From Alentia gelatinosa (Eukaryota > Annelida > Polychaeta > Phyllodocida > Polynoidae), in assembly GCA_950022655.1 (NCBI GenBank), contig OX465580.1:124293016-124357015 (forward strand): a stretch of 64,000 bases of DNA. The letters are read 5' to 3'. The translations under genes and the position numbers were made by a program. The notes under the pieces are model-generated. The model was not told where the DNA came from, ran no database searches, and saw only the letters and a program-made list of their open reading frames with translations. Shown in pieces: positions 34,858 through 45,988 of the stretch; position 1 is the stretch's first letter, and each line of letters begins with the position of its first letter.

Positions 34858-35429
34858 GCATTATACACTCTCACCAAGTCTACTGGATAACAACGTATAT
34901 TACCATGATACACGTTCTTCTTTTGGTACATATTCTCTGGATATTTTGATTAGAAATAACCATGGACATACAACTCAGTCTCAGAGAATACACTGTCCAT
35001 GAAATATTTCAAATATGATTAGTGAACATGTAAGTCATTAGTCAATTCAGTCGGGTTGCATTAGGCTAGATCCTGATCCAGAACAATGTTGGCCCTCGGA
35101 CTTGTTGAACGTCCTGAAAGTCTGCGATAGTTACAGGATTGTATTTATATAGACTGCACTTAGTAGCAATTAGGGTTGAAACATTGGCGGGAATTAGGAG
35201 CATGGCTCATTAAGCGTCGACTACACGGGGACCTACAGTACCGTACTTAACGCCTCTTTGTAAGAGAAGCTACTCATGGAGTGCAGTTAATCGCTACTAA
35301 TCTGATTTATCACACCATTTAATGTGCAGATTGAAATTCTACCAGCCTCTTACCGTGCCTCACTACAACAGGTCCTAAAATCTTAAGGGGATAGAAATAG
35401 ATGAGTACATCGACAGTTCATGATTACTA
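34858..35429. other. Unassigned sequence
   Basis: No gene or repeat recognised. Confidence 0.35.
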
Positions 35430-35990
35430 GTATCTAGTTGTAGGTTGCATCGCATACTGACCCTGAATGACAGGATCTAGTTGTAAGCTGCGTCTACTCA
35501 TGATGGGTTTATTTGTATGCAACATCTAGTGATTGGATCTAGTTGTAGGCTACATCTACTTATGATGGGTTTATTTGTATGCCACACCTAGTCATTGGAT
35601 CTAGTTGTATGGCACACCTAGTAATGGAACCATTTGTATGCCACACCTGGTGATCGGATTTAGATGTAGGCCACACATAGTAAGTGGATCTATTTGTGCG
35701 CCACACATAGTGATTGGATCTATTTGTAGGCCATATCTAGTGATTGGATCTATTTGTAGGCCACACATAGTGATCGGATCCAGTTGTAGGCCACACATAG
35801 TGATTGGATCTAGTTGTTGGCCACATCTAGTAATTGGATATAGTTGTAGGCGACACATAGTGATTGGATCTGGTTGTATACCACACCTACTCGTGATGGA
35901 TCTATTTGTATGCCACATCTAGTAATTGTATCTAGTTGTATACCAAACCTAGTAAATGGATCTAGTTGTATACCACACGTAGTAATTGAA
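35430..35990 (+). repeat. 30-bp minisatellite, about 18 units
   Basis: Variants of GGATCTAGTTGTAGGCCACA followed by CATAGTGATT repeat every 30-31 bp. Because 30 is a multiple of three, both strands stay open: 105 codons on each strand near 35601-35922, with a ten-residue repeat such as DPITMCGLQL on the minus strand. Nothing indicates that either is translated. Confidence 0.95.
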
Positions 35991-36647
35991 CTGTGACGTT
36001 GGCTGGAGCTTGGCCTCATAATCTTAGGCATATGCGTTCACACTCATAGGGTCGCCAAGTGTGAAAGCACTTCATGGGTGACTCCCCCCCCCCCCCCCGC
36101 CCCGTGGTACCCTGCTCTGCGATTTCTTCCCCTGGGAATTTAGTCGGTGACGAGCGTACAGGTGCCAAGGACACAAATCGCTGGTACATTTTTCGCCAAG
36201 TCTGAAACCCGTCAGAATATGTTTGGGTCTCAGTCACGAAGCCGGTTGTTTGCCTCCAAACCTCGTTTATGTGTTTACCTCCTGACCCTCTGTACACCTC
36301 AAGTTCTGAGAAATCTTACGTCATTCCACGATACGTGTCCGCGGAATGTGTCGTAACCTGCCCCTGTAACTGCCACCCAGACGTAGCGCGTAATTAGATC
36401 AGGATGTGCACTTTTAAGCTCCACAATAGAAGTCCAATTAGTTCTAATGCCAGCTTCAAAGGATCGGTCATCCATCTGCCGTATTGGTTCGTGGAGAGGC
36501 GCGATGACAATATCATCTCATTATGGACAATCCATAAAGTACTTACGTAAGTGTACCCCCTCCCCCCCCCCCCACACACACCAAATTGTCCATCTCATAC
36601 GCAATTAAAGATGCGATATACACACAATGACATGTTCACAAGAATCT
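35991..36647. other. Unassigned sequence with poly-C tracts
   Basis: Poly-C runs at about 36083-36098 and 36562-36573. Frames over 36016-36356 have no domain signal. Confidence 0.4.
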
Positions 36648-36971
36648 GGGGTGGGGAGTTAGCTCAGTGGTTAGAGCACCGGACTTGTAACCCCAAGGTT
36701 GTAAGACTTTGTGGGTTTGAGTCCCACCCCCAGCAGTGGTAGATTTACTGCTATAACAAAGGCCATCCTTCTCATACCATGTCTATGTGGTGTGGGAAGT
36801 AAAAGAACTCTCACCTCGGTAAATGTGTAGGGGTGAGATTTCTACCTAAACCCATTACATAGATTCGATCACCACCCTAGTGGTGTAAAGAACCTTGAGA
36901 AAGTCTGGAAAGGACCTATAATGGTTGACTGGATGTAAAATCAAAACCAAACAAACAAATCACAAGAATCT
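36636..36971 (+). mobile_element. Full-length tRNA-derived SINE with 12-bp target duplication
   Basis: SINE about 36648-36959. The tRNA-like head has an A box (TAGCTCAGTGG), ACTTGTAAC with a TGT (Thr) anticodon, and a B box (GGTTTGAGTCCC). The body follows: hairpin AGCAGT/ACTGCT, CCTTCTCATACCATGTCTAT, GTGTGGGAAGTAAAAGAAC, GTAGGGGTGAGATTTCTACC, then GGATGTAAAATC and the AAACAAACAAA tail. TCACAAGAATCT occurs at 36636-36647 and 36960-36971. The intact pol III boxes and perfect duplication suggest a recent insertion. It is not a functional tRNA: no matching acceptor strand. Confidence 0.95.
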
Positions 36972-37345
36972 ACCCCCCACCTCCTCACTGATTACCTACT
37001 TTATGGATGACCCCATACATAATTCCCATACCCAATTCCCACAATAAAGTACATTCCTAGAACAGGTCACGTCTACCTTAATGCGTATATTTAGACACAA
37101 CCATCTCCATTTGAATATATCAAGCTGAACGACTTCAGACAAGAACCCATTTCACGCAGAGATAACTTTATTTTCTTATCTTGAGACATAGTCTAGCGCA
37201 CTGTGGTCTAATGCATATGTGAATAATTAGCTTGCGACCAATTGCTTGATTATAGAACTAGAAGGATATGCATGGTTTTATCTGTGTAACATTATTTTGG
37301 TAACGAATTGTTTAATAGAGGAGCACGTTAATACCGATTGACTTA
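36972..37345. other. Unassigned sequence
   Basis: No gene or repeat recognised. Confidence 0.35.
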
Positions 37346-37460
37346 TTCCTATATACCTATGGCCGTACATTCTATGCTTACACCACGGTCGGGGGGGGGG
37401 GGGGGGGTGGAGTAACTTATGTATACTGCCCAAGGTTGCCCTATACTACCCAAGGTTGAC
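37346..37460 (+). mobile_element. Family E module 1 fragment with poly-G insertion
   Basis: CTATATACCTATGGCCGTA matches the E module 1 start, then a 17-base G run (37391-37407) interrupts it before ATACTGCCC. No palindrome module follows. Confidence 0.6.
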
Positions 37461-38939
37461 ATTTAGACCAAAGAGTCTCTTACAAAATTCATATGAAAAT
37501 CACAGTGGGAAGAAAAAAAAGAGTGTTAAATTACTCGATAAGGTTGGATCTGGCTTCGGGTTTGATGGTGGATGAGCATATAACGCTAATTATCGAAGGT
37601 ATATAGGAATAGGGAAACCAAGTGGCCGGAGAGAGAAAGTCAAAGTTACTCTGTAGGGCTTAAAAGAATTACTGCCTGCAGCCAAGGCCTTTGGCAGTGA
37701 TTTTTCCGAGCCTAACAAGGCTAAAAACAGTGAAATACAAATATCACATCTGCATATTTGCATACGTATCACGGCCATTGTATATATCACACTTGCATGA
37801 TTAGAAGGAAACTCACTCAATGTAAATAACTTGGTCTTGAGATCATGCTCTAACAATAAAGAGCTGACAAAGTGCCACCAAAGCCATGCCACAAGGAAAT
37901 CTGAAATAGAGAAAGTAACACGATACATATGTGAGTAGAGCATTACAAGTACATCTCATTATTTATGAATTACTGTCTCTTGGTTACTATAGAAACGCTT
38001 GTATTACAGACACTAGGGCCGTCATCATAGATAGATGAGATATCATTCCACTGTACAGCTATGCAATCATCGGCCTATCACGAACAGTTGTCATGGAAAC
38101 ATTTGTAACGTACCCATTACGACGTATTGTCATCGACGTATGTCAAGGAAGTAGAAGTAGAACTTCTCAATGGATTATATTAGAACAAGACCCAGTGATT
38201 CCACCAGACTAGAAGCTTTATCGGAAAGTTTCTGAAGTCCTTGGAATGTATCAACGAATATCTTATATGGTGAATTTTCTCGCACGATAAATCGTATACG
38301 CATCCGAAATTACCAGAAAAAAATGTGCGCTTCCACCGCCAGCTATGCTTATACGAAATTTCCGATTTTCATTTCGGCAAGTTTCGGGTGCTCGATGGCA
38401 TTCTGTAAGCCCTCCTCAATGTCTATCTGTCAGCTCCTTATATTAGCATACAGCACACGTTTTCCAGTCTTTCACATGTACACCCTTGACGGAACACGCA
38501 GGTTTTGGAGGATTTAAAGGTGATTTCTTACTATACTGTTAAAGTAATGGGATTCGCTGGGAGCGGGTTTCGGATCTCTAAGGACAAACCAGTAAACAGC
38601 GGCGTCCGCCTCGGGCGTTCCTGTCACTCCGCTGGTTCCCGCGGGATCATACTTATCGCTAAGAGCTGTCTGTCTGCTGTAATTGAGTGTTTTCTCTCTC
38701 AGGGACACACGCTTTGAAGTACGCCTTTCAATTCACATTTCAGCCTGTGGCATCTTTTCCTGAATCAATTTCTCGAGGGTGTCCTTCCCCTGGCCGGCCA
38801 ATTGGAATGAATTCGGCTTGTCGCGTGAAGTCGGTGCTTCTAATGCTCCATACTGTGTATAGTGGAGGCGACTCCTTTCTGAGATAATGGGTTGTGAGTG
38901 TAGTAGGAGATATATGTTGTGCTTTGTAATATAAGCTAT
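37461..38939. other. Unassigned sequence
   Basis: A 117-codon minus-strand frame (37590-37943) and several frames around 38505-38980 have no recognised domains. Nothing else seen. Confidence 0.4.
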
Positions 38940-39525
38940 GGGAGGAGGTTGTGCTGATATGAGTGTAGCCTGTTCTGACATGAGTGTATGTAATGCTGAT
39001 ATGAGTGTGCTTAATGCTATTTAATGTGTATATAATGATGAGATGGGTGTATATAGAATTCATATGACTTAAATAATTCTGCCATTAAAAAGTGTTGTCA
39101 TGAGTGTATGCAGTGCTCATATGAGTTTATAACATTTCTGAAAGAAAGATGTGTAAAACAAATTCATATAACTCTGACATCATTGTATACTCTGCTGATA
39201 TGAGTGTATCTAACCTCAGAAATCCATGCGATACTGGCATCATTTGAGGTCTTTTGTAATACATAAAATATGCCCCTCCACAACTGGTGTCGGGACGTAT
39301 TTATGTTACAAATGAATAAAACTTAAAATGCTATTTTATTCACTTCCAAAGTCATAGATTCCTGCTTATTCACTACAAGTACAGTGCACACAAACATGCA
39401 TCCCTAGTACTGTGTAGTATTTTATAGGCATTCGGCCATAGGTATATGATGATATGTTATCCTGAGTGTATGCTATGCTGACAGTATTGTAATCGTTACT
39501 GATATATGAGTGTAGGTTAGCCTTG
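38940..39525 (+). repeat. Degenerate TGATATGAGTGTAT minisatellite, interrupted
   Basis: Variants of GCTGATATGAGTGTATNTAA recur at about 20-30-bp spacing over 38950-39215 and again at 39460-39520, with a family E fragment between. Confidence 0.7.
39253..39455 (-). mobile_element. Family E fragment inside minisatellite
   Basis: Reading the minus strand from 39455, ATATACCTATGGCCGAATG followed by TATAAAATACT matches the E module 1 start. The remaining sequence is diverged and has no clear palindrome. Confidence 0.55.
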
Positions 39526-40779
39526 ATAAGTAGAGTATACTAATGAGGGATTGTCCTCGGTGATACCTGCCTCTGAAGACAGCTTTCCTCCGTCTTCCGC
39601 ATCTCAGCATAATATCTGTCACACGTCGAAGATGCCGGACGCCACAAGTCATTATAGCGACTGTGATGCTGGAGGTTTAATGATGCTCCAGTAGGTAATT
39701 AAAAGCGTCTAAAATGCCAATTAAGATTGCAGAGCGTCCATAGTGAGATAGGTAGACAATACGTACCACACATAGGTGGTGTTCGTGTCGGTAGAAAAAC
39801 ACCTAGATAAGCAAAAGGATAGCAACAACCTTATGTTGGCGGTCAGTCAGAGTGGCTAACTCCCCACTTAACAAAGCATGGCAATCGGCGATAAAAGATG
39901 GAACAGGTTGTAACTAAGTAACAGCTGGCAATAGGTGACTATATTCTGAATATGGCACACTCATTATAGGACAATCAAGTTCAAACTTCAGGGAATGTAA
40001 AAGGACATAGTTCTACAGCATTTGTATTTGAAAAACATGAACTCAATTATTGTTTTCCTAATGTTGTATATAATTCAACTTGGGGTCATGGACGTAACAC
40101 CTTTGAAAAACTTTCCAAATATAAAATTCCTGAAAATTTTCATTTTGTTCCCTTATTTTATGATATTTTGCATTGCCCTGATAGTAAAGATTAATCTCTA
40201 AACCGTTTTACCTATCTTTTCCCTCTAGATATTGTATAAGCATTTGTTTATCTTCAAGTATACAAAAATATGGAGAAAATAGCAGTTCAATTCTCACCAA
40301 TAAATTACAGGCACATATAGAGAAAACCTATATTGGAATGACAGAATATCTTGAGGCGCACCCATTGTTGCAAAATTCAACACCATACGCTGGTTATTAA
40401 GGTATATAAACTAGAGACATACAATTTTACCCAAAACGCAGGTTTTGAAAAATCGACCCATTTAAAAGTGAAAGGAAAAAGTCGAGGGACGGAAGAAGTA
40501 TATCGGGAAGAAAAGGAGAGCAGTCGTTCGTTGAAAGTTTTAAAAACTACGACATGTTTCAGTGCCCGGTCCCTTCCTCAGACCTCTTCCGCTAACCTCC
40601 TCTCCGCCACCCAGAGCGGGAAACAATTAGACTAATAATATATGTACTGCTATACAGACTAACGTCCTGTTTTCCAGACGTCTACAGGTGGCCGAGGTGC
40701 TCGTAGATAGGCGCCTGCTAACGACAAGCACCTTGTATTCCGTGTCCTGTCCTTATTCTGCCATTTGCAAATAATACAC
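39526..40779. other. Unassigned sequence
   Basis: No gene supported. A 94-codon frame (40351-40635) is Lys/Ser-rich without family signal. Confidence 0.4.
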
Positions 40780-40826
40780 ATCCATGCAAATAACATACAG
40801 TATACGTCTACCGCCATCACCTGCCA

Positions 40827-41350
40827 AAAAACCCACTGGATGAAAATAACTTGCTTGGTACTCTACCGGGTTTGACTGCAGAGTAATTCACGAAGCAAAG
40901 CAGAGTGAATTACTCTGTGGTCAAACGAGGTTGAGATTTTCATTGAGTGGGTTTCTGATTTGAGTGGGTTTCTCACCCAGTATAACATTACTAAGCAATC
41001 AAATACAGCACCCAATTAGCTATTGAGTATTGGATACTGTACCTTCACCAGCAGTGGTAGATTTACTGCTATATCAAAGGCCAATCCTTCTCATACCATG
41101 TTTATGTGGTGTGGGAAGTAAAGGTACTCTCACCTCGGTAAACGTGTAGGGTTGAGATTTCCGCCTGAAGTCATTTCATAGATTCGATCACCACCCTTGT
41201 GGTGTAAAAGAACCATAAGAAAGTCTGGTGAGAACCTGCAATGGTTAACTGGATGTTAAATCAAACCAACCAACCAACACTACCTTCACGGCCTGTAAGT
41301 ATGAGTTCCTAACGTTAAGCCTATGGAAAAAAATATTAGGGTGAGATAAA
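40827..41350 (-). mobile_element. Bipartite palindromic element, family A4, carrying a SINE
   Basis: Reverse-oriented. The palindrome lies at 40846-40940, with GGGTTTGACTGCAGAGTAATTC pairing with GAATTACTCTGTGGTCAAAC; its loop complement is CACGAAGCAAAGCAGAG. Module 1 has an inner region GTGGGTTTCTCACCC and an outer part TTCCTAACGTTAAGCCTATGG ending ATTAGGGTGAGATAA. Without the SINE and one duplicated 9-mer it is about 277 bp, matching A1 and A2. Confidence 0.8.
41040..41289 (+). mobile_element. 5'-truncated SINE with 9-bp target duplication
   Basis: SINE 41049-41280 starts CAGCAGTGGTAG and ends GGATGTTAAATC plus an AACCAACCAACC tail. TACCTTCAC flanks it at 41040-41048 and 41281-41289. It is inserted in the A4 element. 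Confidence 0.94.
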
Positions 41351-41590
41351 AAATACAGATGTCGTACAGTGTACTTCAACCACCATCATCTGCTAATACA
41401 TAACAATACAGGTATCCCACATTCAACTTCTACCACCATCACTTGCCAACACGAAAACAGAGATATCATACAGTTCAATTCTACCACCATCACCTGCTAA
41501 CCCATAAAAATACAGATATAGTACAGTTCCATTCTACCACCGTCATCTGCTAGCACACTACCATACTGATATCGTTCACACACAACCAGG

Positions 41591-42002
41591 CAGATATTAG
41601 ATGGAAACTGGTAGTGGGTGAAGGAATTCCAAAGTTACGAGGTGAGGATGCTCAAAGTTACTTTCTGAGGATTTAAAGCATCCACACCAAGACAAATATT
41701 GATAAAATAGTGGTTTATTTACCTCCCAGCGACAGAAGAAGCCGTGTCCATTTCTATCCAGTAACTCCAACTTGTGTGGTTTCCTCACACTTGTCATAAC
41801 CTGAGCTACGATCTGATTGTTTTAGATTGCTGTTGAGGATCCGTAAGGACGAGCACTTGTGTCATTATATAACCCTAGAGGACGAGCATACTTTTGTCTA
41901 AACTCTTAGATTTACTGCTTTATCGTGTGATACAATAGACTGTCCTCGTAGTTATTTCATTTCTGCATAGAAATGTGAAATAAAATGCCATTCCGACAGC
42001 TT
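41591..42002. other. Unassigned sequence
   Basis: No gene or repeat recognised. Confidence 0.35.
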
Positions 42003-42300
42003 GTGGTGAGAAGTTAGCTCAGTGGTTAGAGCACCGGACTTGTAACCCTAAGGTTGTAAGACTTTGTGGGTTCGAGTCCCACCCCCAGCAGTGGTAGATT
42101 TACTGCTATAACAAAGGCCATCCTTCTCATACCATGTCTATGTGGTGTGGGAAGCAAATCGGTAAATGTGTAGGGGTGAGATTTCTACCTGAATTCATCA
42201 CATAGATTTGATCACCACCCTTGTGGTGTAAAAAAACCTTGAGAAAGTCTGGAAAGGACCTGCAATGGTTAACTGGATGTAAAATCAAGCCAAACAAACA
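42003..42300 (+). mobile_element. tRNA-derived SINE, near full length
   Basis: Head with TTAGCTCAGTGGTTAGAGC and B box GGGTTCGAGTCCC (a better pol III B box than the 36.6-kb copy), the same hairpin and body, and tail GCCAAACAAACAA. It lacks about 15 bp after GGGAAG relative to the 36.6-kb copy. No clear target duplication. Confidence 0.9.
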
Positions 42301-42980
42301 ATACTGATCCAATATTTCTTTGTGGATTTTGTAAATCTTTAAGAAATGATGCCTTGAGGCACCATACGGCCTGGGCCAGTTGATGCCTCAATGCTTGATT
42401 CGCCCCATAAGGGTTAAAGACCACATTCTGCACCATCGCATATCAACTGATACCGTAAACAGGTCGTCAAGTAAACTCATACCACCCCAATCTCATAACA
42501 CAGAACTGTACAGGGTCCTACTATGCACTACCTTTCCCCTACACCAAATGCCATTGGTCCAAATGCCTTATCTCGTCTCACAATGACAACTATGCGGTTA
42601 ATCTGCTGGCGTCTTTGGCTGCTCTTATTGGGTTGAGATTGAAGGCTGAAGGTTGTAGGTTAATGGAAGACTTCTTGTAGGGAGCAGCGCCCTGACACCT
42701 TCTCCTCACCTTCATCCATTAGGAGACTTCCAATGGCCTCAGCTCACTCAATTAGATATTTTGCAGGCGTCCTCAATCTAGATCACATAAAGCCATTAGT
42801 GGATGTTAGTTTCTTCTTTAACATTTGCACAGGATGTACTCATTCGAGATAAAAACCTAAATGTTATCTGATTATTGTTATTATGTGAAGTGAGCTTCAG
42901 GTTCATGGTTCCAGGGCAGGTGGATTATCAGTATTCCAGATATTTTTTATGTAGTGTTATCTGTGGATCAAAACAAGATG
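42301..42980. other. Unassigned sequence
   Basis: No gene or repeat recognised. Confidence 0.35.
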
Positions 42981-43148
42981 TGTAATATACGGAAACTGGC
43001 TTACTGTCTCTGTACGTCAAAAATACGCGGTGAAATTATTGACCAGATATTTCCCGATACCGAAGGCAGAAGGATATATGATCAATAATTTCACCAAGTA
43101 TTTTGACCTACGAAGAAAGTAAGCCAGTTTTCGTATTATTATATAACT
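42981..43148. mobile_element. Family E palindrome module, solitary
   Basis: Arms GGAAACTGGCTTACTGTC and GAAAGTAAGCCAGTTTTC, continuing through GAAATTATTGA, match the module 2 at 30782-30940. The loop is CCGATACCGAAGGCAG (complementary orientation). No module 1 is attached on either side. Confidence 0.85.
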
Positions 43149-43248
43149 AAAATCTCACTTAAGTCACTTGAAATCTTACCCCGTTATAATGATAACAATG
43201 TATACTTCCTTTGAAGCCGTGTGTCGACTCCCCATGATTACGTCATAA

Positions 43249-43570
43249 GAAGGAAACTCACGAGATGAAAATTACTTGGTCCGTACTCCACTGAGTTTGA
43301 CCGCGGAGTAATCCATGAATCGAAGCTGAGTGAATGATGTAGTGGTCAAAAGAAATGGATGCAGTCCAAGTCTTTTTTTATCGAAAGAGTTTCTGATTTG
43401 ATCTCATCCTGGATTTTTGGTCAGGAACATTATCAATTAATGAGATAACCTATGATCTATTGAGTATAACTTACATTATCATATATTGAGTATGACTTAC
43501 ATTATCGTCAAGGAGTACGATTTCCTAACGTTAAGCCTATAGATGCAGAAAAATACCGGGGTGAGATTTA
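43249..43570 (-). mobile_element. Bipartite palindromic element, family A4
   Basis: Begins GAAGGAAACTCACGAGATGA. The palindrome pairs GAGTTTGACCGCGGAGTAAT with a decayed right arm (loop complement ATGAATCGAAGCTGAGTG). Module 1 runs from TTTCTGATTTGATCTCATCC to TTCCTAACGTTAAGCCTAT and ends ACCGGGGTGAGATT. Confidence 0.7.
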
Positions 43571-44684
43571 TTTTTTTTGGGGGGTAATTTTTATTAGGGT
43601 AATAAATACAATGTGTTTTCTGCTTAACCCAAGCTCGGCTTTGCCGGTCTTCCGCTTGGTCCCTCTGTCATTGAAATAAAGGTACAATTCCAGATAGATA
43701 CGGCAGTATAGATAATGAGGTCTATCCATCAACATGACGTCCCCTCAACATCAGTTTGGCACAGGGGTACCAGAGAACTATGAAGACACAAAATACCTGT
43801 TCTTCTTAAAAATAGGTTTATTGACAGAACAATACAAATTCACCTTCTGCAGGTGGTTTACCGTTGTACTCTTATAGATATATCAAATATGTACCACGAG
43901 AATCTATAACAACAAAACAGGCCTAGAACTAGTGGAAAACAAGACAGTCTCAGGTTGCACAACATTAAAAACATGAAAAAGTAGATAACTTTTGTAGCAA
44001 CGGGCAGTATTAAAATGAGAGAAGTCTGAATACACGTATGCTCGTTCTCCATGCGAAAGGGCACTCGATCGTGAAATAAAGGCGGAAGCCTGATCAGAAG
44101 ATTAATCATGAAACATAACTATGAAAACAGCTGACGTTGCAGATGAAAAAACGGTAAAATTGGTTGAGAAAAGCAAGTAATTTAACTTTGATATAAGTCA
44201 GTAGTTCTGAAATAAAAGAGCGAAATTAAACTTGAAAGGATGGTATGTGTTTTTCTTAGCCGAAAGAGATCGCCCCTTTTTATATGAAAAGAAATTAAAT
44301 ACCAAAATGTCCTTAGATACGAAAAGGTCAGTGCAACGTATAATAACGAGATTAAGGGTCTGTTAGTCTGATTAAATATGGATTAGTCTGGACAAGTTAT
44401 ATACTCATGCCTTATCATCAGTTGTTATACCTCTACTTTAGGGTTTTTATGAATGTAGAATTGTGTAGACTTCTCAAAAATATGATCTGATCATAGAACG
44501 TCACCATGGTGTTAAAACATCTGCAAGAACCCCTAAAATATTTCACAATGGCAACTAGATTGAGGAGTTGCTGCACAAATCGCCATCAAAGACCGTCAAA
44601 TGTATAGTTTCTGCAGTAAAGTACTCTGATAAGTGACGAGGCCGACGTCTAGGGAGCATCCTATTTACCTGTGTATGGTACTGG
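43571..44684. other. Unassigned sequence
   Basis: No gene supported. Minus-strand AATAAACC near 43810 could be a polyadenylation signal, but there is no upstream coding frame to support it. Confidence 0.35.
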
Positions 44685-45253
44685 TAACTGCAGGCCTCCC
44701 AGCGAAACCTATAAAACCTATAAAATCTATAAAAACCTATATTTTGATTCTTAAGCCTTTATTTTTTTTCAAGGAACCTATATAACCTATAGAAACCTAT
44801 ATTTTCACTGCCATGCAGATTTGATGTGTACAGGAAATCTTGAAGTTATCTTGACACAAAGTTAGATTGTCAAATGACAAGAAATCTACATTATCAGTTT
44901 ATTTAAGAGATCATAAAAGTGTTTAAGAATCAACAGTTGGTGTGACTTCTTGCCAGGCTGGCTTGCCTGTTGGAAACTCAACACGAGTATACATGCTTGC
45001 TGGGTATAACCTGATGAGCCAGAAATCCTGACGTCTTGCAATTTAGTACTAGTTACATTTTTCAGAAATCAAGAATGGAAAATAAGCGATTCATTATATT
45101 TTGACTCTTATTATGCTGATTATGTTAACCTAAAAACCTATAAAAGCCTATGTTTTCAGCATTGAACAACCTGTAAAAACCTATATTTTGATTTTCAAAA
45201 CATATAAAAAAAACCTATATTGAGGAAGCGGGGCACTGGGAGGCCTGTAACTG
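44685..45253 (+). mobile_element. CAGGCCTCCCAG element (family K) with 6-bp target duplication
   Basis: Element 44691-45247 (557 bp) starts CAGGCCTCCCAGCG and ends CACTGGGAGGCCTG. It is flanked by TAACTG at 44685-44690 and 45248-45253. Both ends carry directly oriented arrays of AAACCTATA-like nonamers (44705-44812 and 45130-45223). No coding capacity. Confidence 0.92.
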
Positions 45254-45711
45254 GTATCATTAAAAAGACTAGAAGCGTCAAAGCCACATTAGATCTTTTT
45301 ATTGCAATTGGCCGCACTCTCTTTTTGCTCCCATATCTTCCATAGCTTAAAACACAGTGCGTATGATATACCAATAAATATTGTCATCATTTGTAACCTA
45401 TTGTATCTTTCATCTTTGCAGGTGAGTTTGAAACAGAGTTTCTACCATCTTGGTGAGTACCTTTCAGTGGAGGTATCAGTGTGTTGAATGCCAACCTATG
45501 GTGTTCAGATTATGCTGATTAGTAATTTGTGATCCTGGCAGTATAGTGAACGATAGGCAAGGGGGAGGGGGGTTAGGGTATGCCAAGTACTAAACTATGT
45601 TCCTCCTTGTATGTTAAGCACCTACCTATGGTGTCCACACTTAATAGTAACCTATGTTTTCCACGGTGTACTTGATAACATATGGTCTTCACAGTAGTAA
45701 CTTCTGACTCA
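45254..45711. other. Unassigned sequence with weak repeats
   Basis: Loose variants of ACCTATGGTGTYCACA appear near 45495, 45625, 45650 and 45678 just left of the next element. They may be the remains of a minisatellite. Confidence 0.4.
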
Positions 45712-45988
45712 TTATCTTAGCCTGGTATAAACGTCCATAGGCTTAGCATTACGAACTCGTTCTCAACGGGCTTGCGAGAACGGTAACTCGTTCTCAACGG
45801 GTGATAAATATTTCAAGGCTAAGATAAAATCAGAAACATATTCGTTTTTGGTCTTAGTCCCTGTTCACCATCTCGTTTGGAGTGCTTCAGAATATGCACT
45901 CTGCTATCGCCTCGTTCATATAACTGTGCACTCCCAAACTCGATGGCGAACGAGGACACAGACCAAACACTCATCAATTTCTTTCTTA
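45712..45988 (+). mobile_element. Bipartite palindromic element, family A2
   Basis: Module 1 (45712-45827) is bounded by TTATCTTAGCCTGG and AAGGCTAAGATAA and contains CCATAGGCTTAGCATTA and two ACTCGTTCTCAACGGG blocks. Module 2 (45832-45988) is a palindrome: TTTGGTCTTAGTCCCTGTTC pairs with GAACGAGGACACAGACCAAA, and the loop is GCTATCGCCTCG at 45903-45914. Confidence 0.87.

Larger units (their letters stand above)
40780..41590 (+). repeat. ~52-bp minisatellite split by an insertion
   Basis: Units containing CTACCACCATCACCTGCTAA and ATACAGATAT-like motifs occur near 40809, 41378, 41430, 41482 and 41534. Removing 40827-41344 restores a normal ~51-bp spacing between the first two. Confidence 0.85.

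Noticed and set aside
35601..35922. 105-codon frames on both strands as repeat proteins
   Set aside because: Explained by a 30-bp tandem unit that keeps frames open on both strands; no start context or transcription signal.
36651..36731. Possible functional tRNA-Thr gene
   Set aside because: The A and B boxes and a TGT anticodon are present, but there is no complementary acceptor stem. The sequence continues into a SINE body found in many copies, with target duplications.
43800..43830. Minus-strand polyadenylation signal of a host gene
   Set aside because: AATAAA is expected often in AT-rich DNA and no upstream coding exon was found.
45012..45040. CTGATGAG core of a hammerhead ribozyme
   Set aside because: The GAAA core and stems II and III cannot be drawn. 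The CTGATGAG at about 53123 also lacks a workable stem II.
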